Origin: Cohnella lubricantis
GTDB taxonomy: Bacteria > Bacillota > Bacilli > Paenibacillales > Paenibacillaceae
Reading direction: 5' to 3'
DNA: 64,000 nucleotides
NCBI RefSeq assembly: GCF_014212015.1
Contig: NZ_JACJVN010000033.1
Span: forward strand, 124,001-188,000
The position numbers were made by a program, and so were the translations under genes. The notes beneath the pieces are model-generated. The model was not told the origin of the DNA. It made no database searches and saw nothing but the letters and a program-made list of their open reading frames with translations. Positions 54,984 to 61,360 of this stretch are shown here, in pieces (positions within the stretch are counted from its first letter, which is position 1; each line of letters opens with the position of its first letter).

Positions 54984-55870
54984 GCAAGCTGCCGACAGCG
55001 GCTGTACTGCCGAGAGGGACGTTCTCGGACGAGGCGGCGCACTATTTTTTCCAAGGCGTACCGGTTGAACTGAAGTATCAGAAGATGATTGCCGACGTGT
55101 TCAAGTCGACAGACCGCGGCGACACGGACTGGAGCGTCGTGCCGATCGAGAATACGATCGACGGCTCTGTCAGCCTGCACATGGATTGGCTCGTGCATGA
55201 GGTCGACCTGCCGATCCGCGCGGAATGGGTGTTCCCGGCGGTGCAGAATTTGGTCGGGCGCAGATCCGAGCTTGCCGGCCCCGATAGCGCGAGCGATGCC
55301 GGGGGCTGGGATCCGCAGAAGATTACGAAGGTGCTCAGCCATCCAGTCGCCATGGCGCAGTGCTATGAGTTCCTCCGCGCCCGTCTGCCGCACGCCGAGC
55401 TGGAGACGTTGGGAAGCACCGCGGAGGCGATCCGTTCGGTGCACGAGAACCCGGGACGCGGCTGGGTCGCGATCGGGACGCGGACGGCGGCGATGAACTT
55501 CGGGCTCGACGTGCTTGAGGAGAGCGTGACCGACCACGACAACAACTACACGAGGTTCCTGCTCGTCGGCAGCAAGCCGTTCGACAAGCCGGGAGCGGCG
55601 ACGCACAAGACAAGCATTCTGATCACGCCGCCGGAGGACTATCCGGGCGCGCTGCATCAAGTGCTGTCGGCCTTCTCGTGGAGACGGATCAACCTGTCGA
55701 AGATCGAATCGCGTCCAACGAAGAAGAAGCTCGGGACGTACTACTTCTTTATCGATATCGAGATGTCGCTTGACACGGTGCTGCTTCCTGCGGCTATCGC
55801 GGAGATCGAAGCGATCGGCTGCCAGGTTCGCATATTGGGTTCATACCCGAGCTATCCTTATGTAGGGTAA
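54980..55870 (+). CDS. pheA: Prephenate dehydratase
   Basis: A 296-residue enzyme that makes phenylpyruvate from prephenate. WSVVPIENTIDGSV and the TRF motif in DNNYTRFLLVG belong to the catalytic domain; the C-terminal ACT domain has the phenylalanine-binding ESRPTKKK motif (INLSKIESRP). GTG 54980 follows AGGGGAGG by seven bases and overlaps the thrB stop. A GGWDPQ insertion (about residues 108-115) is slightly unusual. ilvE follows after 21 bases. Confidence 0.95.
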   Translation: MSKLPTAAVLPRGTFSDEAAHYFFQGVPVELKYQKMIADVFKSTDRGDTDWSVVPIENTIDGSVSLHMDWLVHEVDLPIRAEWVFPAVQNLVGRRSELAGPDSASDAGGWDPQKITKVLSHPVAMAQCYEFLRARLPHAELETLGSTAEAIRSVHENPGRGWVAIGTRTAAMNFGLDVLEESVTDHDNNYTRFLLVGSKPFDKPGAATHKTSILITPPEDYPGALHQVLSAFSWRRINLSKIESRPTKKKLGTYYFFIDIEMSLDTVLLPAAIAEIEAIGCQVRILGSYPSYPYVG

Positions 55871-55891
55871 ATTGCAGGAGGTGCCAGCAGA

Positions 55892-56776
55892 ATGGCGGAG
55901 CAATGGATTTATCTGAATGGCGAATACGTCACGAAGGAAAATGCAAAAATCTCCGTATACGATCACGGGTTCTTGTACGGAGACGGAATCTTCGAAGGGA
56001 TTCGGATCTATGACGGGAACATCTTCCGATGCAAGGAGCACTTGGACCGGCTGTACGATTCCGCCAAGTCCATCATGCTGGACATCCCGCTCTCGTACGA
56101 AGAGATGCAGGCGGCTCTCGTCGAGACACTTCGCAAGAACGGGCTTCGCAGCGGTTATATCCGCCTCGTCGTCTCGCGCGGCCCGGGCAATTTGGGCCTC
56201 GATCCGACGCGCTGCCCGGCGGCGTTCGTCATCATCATCGTCGAAGAGCTGGCGATCTATCCGGAGGAGGCATACCGCGAGGGACTGCGCTCTGTGTCGG
56301 TCAGCCCGCGCCGCAACTTGCCGGACGCGCTTAATCCGAAGATCAAATCGCTGAACTATCTGAACAACATTCTGGTTAAGATCCAGTCCAATCTCGCGGG
56401 CGTCGGCGAAGCGATCATGCTGAACTCGCAGGGCTACGTGGCGGAGGGGTCGAGCGACAACATTTTTATCGTCAAAAAGGGTGTTGTCTTCACGCCTCCA
56501 TGCTACATCGGCGCTCTGGAGGGCATTACGCGCGGCGCGATCATGGACTTGTGCGATCGGCTCGGCTACAAGCTGAAGGAAGAGCCTTTCACGCTGCATG
56601 ACGTATATACGGCGGATGAAGTGTTCTTCACCGGCACCGCCGCCGAGGTTATCGCTGTCCGCGAGGTGGATGGGCGCGTCATCGGATCGGGCAAGGCGGG
56701 ACCTGTCACGACGCATCTGCTGCAGGAGTTCCGCAAGATCGTCACGGTCGAGGGCGTGCGGGTATTCGAGCCTTAA
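55892..56776 (+). CDS. ilvE: Branched-chain amino acid aminotransferase (class IV)
   Basis: A 294-residue fold type IV PLP aminotransferase. GVEGIRIYDG-like sequence reads here GDGIFEGIRIYDGNIFR; catalytic Lys152 lies in PKIKSLNYLNN. SQGYVAEGSSDNIFIVKKG and GITRGAIMDLC are class blocks. The family also includes D-alanine aminotransferase and ADC lyase; size and the EGIRIY pattern favour branched-chain substrates, moderate certainty. GCAGGAGG precedes ATG 55892. It ends the amino-acid group; a repeat-filled spacer follows. Confidence 0.88.
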   Translation: MAEQWIYLNGEYVTKENAKISVYDHGFLYGDGIFEGIRIYDGNIFRCKEHLDRLYDSAKSIMLDIPLSYEEMQAALVETLRKNGLRSGYIRLVVSRGPGNLGLDPTRCPAAFVIIIVEELAIYPEEAYREGLRSVSVSPRRNLPDALNPKIKSLNYLNNILVKIQSNLAGVGEAIMLNSQGYVAEGSSDNIFIVKKGVVFTPPCYIGALEGITRGAIMDLCDRLGYKLKEEPFTLHDVYTADEVFFTGTAAEVIAVREVDGRVIGSGKAGPVTTHLLQEFRKIVTVEGVRVFEP

Positions 56777-56813
56777 GGGCGGGCCCTCAGACCGTCGAGA
56801 ACTTTTCGACAGC

Positions 56814-57001
56814 ATAACGGAACGTGATTCCGTTATTGGCGAGCTGCAGTGCGATCTCCACGAAGTAACGGAACAGCGTTCCGTTATTTCCGCGTTTCAG
56901 GGGGGCTGCTCGAACGAATGCCGAGAATAAAGGAACAGCGTTCCTCTATTGCATTTACGAGCAAGTATTTGCGGCCAGATAGCGGAACCAGCTTCCGTTA
57001 T
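56814..57001. repeat. Four spaced palindromic repeats of GGAAC/GTTCC type
   Basis: The 421-base gap between ilvE and the safA-like gene holds four related palindromes. R1: ATAACGGAA (56814-56822) / TTCCGTTAT (56828-56836). R2: TAACGGAAC (56866-56874) / GTTCCGTTA (56878-56886). R3: AGGAAC (56931-56936) / GTTCCT (56940-56945). R4: ATAGCGGAA (56979-56987) / TTCCGTTAT (56993-57001). Centres are about 51, 62 and 52 bases apart. No cas genes are present and the spacers are not alike. They look like an intergenic palindromic element that has multiplied locally. Beyond the terminator at 57024, the rest of the gap shows nothing else clear. Confidence 0.8.
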
Positions 57002-57023
57002 GGCATGAAACTGCATGGGCTTT

Positions 57024-57056
57024 AGGCGTTGTCTCTTCGGAGACGGCGCCTTTTTT
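57024..57056 (+). terminator. Intrinsic terminator before the safA-like gene
   Basis: AGGCGTTGTCTC (57024-57035) and GAGACGGCGCCT (57040-57051) pair around a TTCG loop with two wobble pairs, followed by TTTTT. It probably ends the ilvE transcript. Confidence 0.9.
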
Positions 57057-57197
57057 GGCGTTTGCAGCGGAGTTGCCGAGGGAAGGGGTGGATTTTTTGA
57101 CTTACGGATGTCATTTGCCTACCTCCTGCATAGGATGTAATTGATTGTGTGAGGGCATTCGCCCGCACGTGAACATGAGCGATCAGGAGGGAATGGC

Positions 57198-59117
57198 TTG
57201 AAGATCCATGTGGTCAAGAAGGGAGATTCGTTGTATGCGATCGCCCAGAAGTACAGCATCTCCCTGGAGGAATTGCTTCAGGCGAATCCGGAAATCACCA
57301 ATCCGGACGTCATCGACGTAGGGATGAAGGTCAAGATTCCGATGCCCGCTATGCCGGCTTACGAAGTCATGCATCAACATAAGGTGCAGCAAGGCGATAC
57401 GTTGTGGAAGCTGTCGAAGGCGTGGGGAATCCCGTTGGAGACGATGATCAAGGCCAATCCCCAGTTGAAAAATCCGAACGCGCTGCTGACGGGAGAGATG
57501 GTCAATATCCCGAAGCTGGCGTCTGCCGGCGCGACGGAAGGACCTTCGGCTGCGGCGATCCATGGGCAAGTGATCGAAGGCGTGGGCGGTTGGACGCCGC
57601 CGGCCGGCAAGGCGAACACGGCTGTCATGCCGGGAATGGGCGAGACGCCGGTCGCGATGCCCGAGATGGGCAAAGGTACTGGCGTGAAGCCGGGTACGGA
57701 AGTGAAGCCGATGCCGCTGCCTGCTCCGGTGCCGGAAGCGCCAGTGGTGCCTGAGATTCCGGCGCCAGCGCCTGAGGTTCACTTGCCCCCGATCAATATT
57801 CATTATGAGCATATCGATCTGTTCAAGCAGTATCCGGTGCCGGCTGTTGAAGCCGCAGCTCCGATTCAGGAGCAACATGTGGTTCACCATCATCATGGCT
57901 ATGGTCACTACGGGCATCATGGGCATGGGTATGGACATGAAGGCTACGGTCATGGATATGGACACGGGTACGGATACGGTCAATCCCCGGCGGCGGTTGG
58001 CGGACTCGAAGGCGCATTCCCGACCGAAGAGTTGGCGCAGAGCTATGTGACGCCTGACGGTGGCACCGGCTGGACCTATTCGGAGCCGGCTGGCGAAGCG
58101 GTGAGCCCTGCGGCTGACGCGGGTTATGGACACGGGTACGGCAAGAAGCTGACAGCCCCGTTCGCAGCTCCGGCTCCGACGATGGCGTCGCCGGCAGCGA
58201 TGGGGCCAGCCCCGGTGACTCCGGCGCAGGTATGGCCAGCATATACGAGCGGCTGTCATACCTGCACCGGGACGCCGATGTGGCATAACCCTTGGACGGC
58301 GGCTCCGGCGCCGGCATGGCCCGGGTCTATGGTATCCCCTGCGGCAGACGATCCCGATCCCGCGCCGGGAGTCGCTGGCTATGAGGGCTACGGTTATCCT
58401 GGAATGAATGCCGGCTCTGTGCCCTATACGGGAATGCCCGGATATCCGGGATCGTTCGCCCCGACGATGACATCTCCGGGTCCGTTCACGGCGTCTTCGG
58501 TTAGCCCGACCGGGTTCCCGCTGCAGGGCATGCCGGGAATCGGATCGGGAACAGGTCTCGGCACGGGGCTTGGAAGCGGCACTGGCCTCGGAACGGGTCT
58601 CGGCTCTGGCTTAGGCACAGGTCTTGGCGGTGGGCTTGGCGCCGGACTTCCGATGACTGGCGGATTCCCAACGACGGGCGGCTTCCCTGCAACGGGCGGT
58701 TTCCCTGCAACTGGCGGTTTCCCTGCAATTGGCGGTTTCCCGACAACTGGCGGCTTCCCCACGACTGGCGGCTTCCCAGCCACTGGCGGATTTCCAGGAT
58801 TAACGGGCGGCACGACCGGTAATGTAGGCACGACACTCCCTAGCACAATGGGTTATCCGTACGCATCGCTCGGCACGAATCCGAACATGCCGGGCTTCGG
58901 ACCTCTCGGGCCGATGGGTTCCATGCTGGATGGCACTCGCGAAGCGTCGGATGAAGGAGAGGACTCAGCTCCGGAAGCCGGCATTGCGGCTGCTCCATCC
59001 TCGGCCGCTGCTCCGAAGAAGTCCGCTTCCAAAGCGAAAGCCAAGATCAAATCGCGAGCGCCTTCCCGCCCGTCTAAACCAAGACGCAAGCAAAGCCTTC
59101 CTTGGGTGAAATGGTAA
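57198..59117 (+). CDS. safA: SafA-like spore coat assembly protein with two LysM domains
   Basis: A 639-residue protein. Two LysM domains at about 1-48 (IHVVKKGDSLYAIAQKYSIS) and 59-106 (HKVQQGDTLWKLSKAWGIP). Then Pro-rich linker, a His/Gly/Tyr-rich stretch (about 227-262), a Gly-Leu-Thr repeat (about 450-485), eight GGFP repeats (about 491-534), and a Lys/Arg-rich tail. LysM binds cortex peptidoglycan and SafA organises the coat with SpoVID (28932). Nearness to pheA recalls B. subtilis, where nad genes lie between. TTG 57198 follows AGGAGGG. A weak CATAGGATG at 57129 could be a mother-cell promoter -10. The repeats are unlike SafA of B. subtilis. Confidence 0.82.
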   Translation: MKIHVVKKGDSLYAIAQKYSISLEELLQANPEITNPDVIDVGMKVKIPMPAMPAYEVMHQHKVQQGDTLWKLSKAWGIPLETMIKANPQLKNPNALLTGEMVNIPKLASAGATEGPSAAAIHGQVIEGVGGWTPPAGKANTAVMPGMGETPVAMPEMGKGTGVKPGTEVKPMPLPAPVPEAPVVPEIPAPAPEVHLPPINIHYEHIDLFKQYPVPAVEAAAPIQEQHVVHHHHGYGHYGHHGHGYGHEGYGHGYGHGYGYGQSPAAVGGLEGAFPTEELAQSYVTPDGGTGWTYSEPAGEAVSPAADAGYGHGYGKKLTAPFAAPAPTMASPAAMGPAPVTPAQVWPAYTSGCHTCTGTPMWHNPWTAAPAPAWPGSMVSPAADDPDPAPGVAGYEGYGYPGMNAGSVPYTGMPGYPGSFAPTMTSPGPFTASSVSPTGFPLQGMPGIGSGTGLGTGLGSGTGLGTGLGSGLGTGLGGGLGAGLPMTGGFPTTGGFPATGGFPATGGFPAIGGFPTTGGFPTTGGFPATGGFPGLTGGTTGNVGTTLPSTMGYPYASLGTNPNMPGFGPLGPMGSMLDGTREASDEGEDSAPEAGIAAAPSSAAAPKKSASKAKAKIKSRAPSRPSKPRRKQSLPWVKW

Positions 59118-59124
59118 CAAGTAC

Positions 59125-59154
59125 GCATAACGCTGGAATCCCCGGGCAACAATA
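59125..59154 (+). promoter_or_regulatory. Forespore (sigma-F/sigma-G type) promoter of bofC
   Basis: GCATA (59125-59129), 15-bp spacer, GGCAACAATA (59145-59154). The -35 fits GYWTA and the -10 fits GGNNANANTR of the B. subtilis sigma-F consensus, which overlaps the sigma-G one. Start near 59161, about 20 bases before the bofC GTG. It lies only 8 bases after the safA stop. Confidence 0.68.
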
Positions 59155-59183
59155 GAAAAAAAGCAGAGAAGGGGATTCCGGTG
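59131..59183 (+). promoter_or_regulatory. Hairpin that can mask the bofC ribosome binding site in read-through RNA
   Basis: CGCTGGAATCCCC (59131-59143) pairs with GGGGATTCCGGTG (59171-59183) over 13 positions (two wobble), enclosing a 27-base loop. The 3' arm covers most of the binding site and the GTG start. The 5' arm lies between the -35 and -10 of the bofC promoter, so RNA that begins at about 59161 lacks it. Only transcripts coming from safA can fold it. Confidence 0.65.
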
Positions 59184-59891
59184 TTCGGTTTACGCATCAA
59201 GGATATCAAGAAACGGATCAAGCGCAGCCGCAAGCCGGTCTGGTCATTGGGCATGTGGGCGGCTTTACTCGCGGGAGCCGTGCTCTCGGGTACGCTTGTC
59301 TCCCATTATTATGTGGACCGTTGGTTCAAGACCGCCCCTCTTAGGGGCGATTCTTTGCCCGTATGGTCGGACAGCCTCCCGGTCTCGTACGATCCCGATA
59401 CGTCGGAACGGGGGGAGACGCTAGCGGCGATCTCCCGCTGGCAAGGCGAGGTGGAGATTACGCTGCATCGCGCTTATCTGTGCGGAGATGAGACGCGAAG
59501 GCTTGGCAAACATACGACGACGGAAGCGATGGACCTGATCAAAGCTCATCGGGAATGGAGCGCGACGTTCGACAAGGACGGGCAAGTCATGATTGAGGAG
59601 AGCGTCGACGACCTCTCTCCTGAATGCCGCAAGTCCGCCTATATGGCGATCGACCCGGTCGGCTACTTATCGATCTTTGACGGTCCGCCGCAGAAGAAGA
59701 GAGTCATCCGCACCTTTTTCCAACTGGATGTCAAATCACTGGAGAGCAGCTTCTCCAAGGAGCGGCTGAAGGAGATGGCGAATGGCATTCGGGTTAGCGA
59801 CAAGGATGAGTTCAACAGCGTGCTGTCTACCTTCAGCGAATTCGCGCTGCCAAGGGCGACTGGTGTTCTGAAGCAGGAGAATGCGGGATAG
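59181..59891 (+). CDS. bofC: BofC-like forespore protein of the sigma-K checkpoint
   Basis: A 236-residue protein with one N-terminal membrane or signal segment (about 22-44). The C-terminal third contains VGYLSIFDGPPQKKRVIRTFFQLDVKSLES and SVLSTFSEFA, the BofC C-terminal domain pattern. In B. subtilis BofC restrains SpoIVB, which otherwise triggers SpoIVFB; spoIVFA/FB are in this window. The GTG start follows AAGGGG. The protein is longer than B. subtilis BofC (170 aa). A forespore-type promoter precedes it. Assignment rests on the C-terminal motif. Confidence 0.85.
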   Translation: MFGLRIKDIKKRIKRSRKPVWSLGMWAALLAGAVLSGTLVSHYYVDRWFKTAPLRGDSLPVWSDSLPVSYDPDTSERGETLAAISRWQGEVEITLHRAYLCGDETRRLGKHTTTEAMDLIKAHREWSATFDKDGQVMIEESVDDLSPECRKSAYMAIDPVGYLSIFDGPPQKKRVIRTFFQLDVKSLESSFSKERLKEMANGIRVSDKDEFNSVLSTFSEFALPRATGVLKQENAG

Positions 59892-59915
59892 AAGCTTGAT
59901 TTTTTTCGACAACAG

Positions 59916-59945
59916 TTGACGAGAATTGGAAAAACCTTTTATAAT
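59916..59945 (+). promoter_or_regulatory. Strong sigma-A promoter upstream of the SLH gene
   Basis: TTGACG (59916-59921), 18-bp spacer, TATAAT (59940-59945). Start near 59952, 203 bases before the SLH protein start and before a terminator. Confidence 0.8.
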
Positions 59946-59951
59946 AAATTA

Positions 59952-60031
59952 TCCAAAAACAGGATATTGAACATCGATGGCGAGGAAGCACCCGCAGACG
60001 AAGGATTGGCGTCGCGCGTGCTTCTTTTTTT
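59952..60031 (+). ncRNA. Leader attenuator or small RNA ending in an early terminator
   Basis: From the predicted start to 60031 is about 80 bases. GAAGCAC (59985-59991) and GTGCTTC (60018-60024), with inner GACG (59997-60000) / CGTC (60010-60013), form a long stem followed by seven T. The stem would end most transcripts before the SLH gene at 60155, so regulated read-through or a separate small RNA is likely. The 35 bases before the stem do not match a riboswitch I know. No Shine-Dalgarno led peptide is evident. Confidence 0.5.
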
Positions 60032-60154
60032 GTCGGCAATTGAGGCGGAGAGAGGATGAGTTGACGAGAGAACGGGGTCGTGCGCGGCCTGACAGTAGAG
60101 ATCTGGTATGAGTATAAGGACTTATCTATTTCAAATAACGGGGAGAGATCTGGA

Positions 60155-61360
60155 ATGTTGAAAAGATGGACGAGCCTATTTGTTGTACTTATCTTAGCTA
60201 TTGTCACCTTTGCTTCGGTGCGAGCCGAAGCTGTTCAAGCCAAGGATTTGAGCGACATCGCGAAGCATTGGGCGAAGTCGGCTATTGAGCAAGCGGTTGC
60301 CAAGGGCTATGTCACAGGCTATCCAGACGAAACGTTTAAGCCGAACAATACGGTGTCCCGTGCGGAGTTTATTAAGATGCTGGTCGACTCGCTCGGATAC
60401 CCGCATCAAGACGTACCAGGCGGCAAGTGGTGGAGAGGATATGTGGATGCGGCGGTGTCGATGAACATTCATGATGAGACCGACTTCAAGGATGGTTACG
60501 ACCAGCCGATCACGCGGCTGGAAGTGATGCGTCTGACGGCGAGGGCGTTGGCGGGGGCAAATCCCTCGTACAACGATGGTCTGACTGCTTTTGATGGTCT
60601 TTATAACGGGGACATTCCGTATACGGACTTCCGCAGCCTGACGCAGAAGGACGTTCCGCTTGTCGCGTTGACGATGGGTAGTGGCATTGTGGAAGGTTAT
60701 GAAGACTTGTCGGCTGGATTTGATATGACAGCAACTAGAGCCGAAGCTGTGACGATGATCGAACGGATGCTGGCGATGAAGGAGAAGGATGCAGACGATA
60801 CATTCGCGCTAAGGGAACTAAAAGATGTGGCAGAAACGGGTACGAATGCAGATTTGTTTGGTTGGGACGTACTTACGACGATCAATGATGGGCACGTAAA
60901 GGTATCGTATCCGAGCCGAACGCTAGTGATGAAGCGTCTTTATGTGCTCCCGATTAAGGGTGGTCAGCACAGCTTGTTTGAGCAGAAATTCATCGATAAA
61001 GACATGCTGAACTATTTGTATTCTTATGAATACTTATCCGATGGTGATCAAGGAATTATCGTCGGAGTAGCAGGTCTCACATCATCCATCGATCTCAAAT
61101 ACGCTAGAGACTGGTCAGCAAACTCTTACTTTAACCCTGAAATACGCCCATTTTATAGTAATATGGCAGACAAGTTTGGATATTCTACAGCTGAAAGCCT
61201 ACCTCTAAACGAGTCAATCAAGAAAAATGTTAAGACGGAAGTCTCTATGTGGTCGAGCTATAACGACAATACTAAGACAATTTCATTTCAAAATAATTAT
61301 GTAAACGAAGGCGATGTATACCCACTTATATTACAGAAGGGGGTAACCAAGAGTGAATAA
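60155..61360 (+). CDS. SLH-domain cell-surface protein
   Basis: A 401-residue secreted protein. Signal peptide at about 1-29 (LFVVLILAIVTFASVRAEAVQA). Three S-layer homology domains follow at about 30-75 (HWAKSAIEQAVAKGYVTGY and FKPNNTVSRAEF), 85-135 and 155-205 (DMTATRAEAVTMIERML); these attach to pyruvylated secondary wall polymer. The C-terminal half (about 210-401) has no family I recognise. ATG 60155 follows GGGGAGAG. The GC content falls in the 3' half. The stop overlaps the next gene start by eight bases, so the two products are coupled and probably cooperate. Confidence 0.88.
   Translation: MLKRWTSLFVVLILAIVTFASVRAEAVQAKDLSDIAKHWAKSAIEQAVAKGYVTGYPDETFKPNNTVSRAEFIKMLVDSLGYPHQDVPGGKWWRGYVDAAVSMNIHDETDFKDGYDQPITRLEVMRLTARALAGANPSYNDGLTAFDGLYNGDIPYTDFRSLTQKDVPLVALTMGSGIVEGYEDLSAGFDMTATRAEAVTMIERMLAMKEKDADDTFALRELKDVAETGTNADLFGWDVLTTINDGHVKVSYPSRTLVMKRLYVLPIKGGQHSLFEQKFIDKDMLNYLYSYEYLSDGDQGIIVGVAGLTSSIDLKYARDWSANSYFNPEIRPFYSNMADKFGYSTAESLPLNESIKKNVKTEVSMWSSYNDNTKTISFQNNYVNEGDVYPLILQKGVTKSE

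Noticed and set aside
56814-57001. Palindromes as a CRISPR array
   Set aside because: Units are not identical, spacers differ in length, units are true palindromes with variable loops and there are no cas genes.
58660-58810. GGFP repeat array as an insertion or assembly artefact
   Set aside because: The reading frame is kept through all eight units, codons vary between units, and the protein continues normally to its stop.
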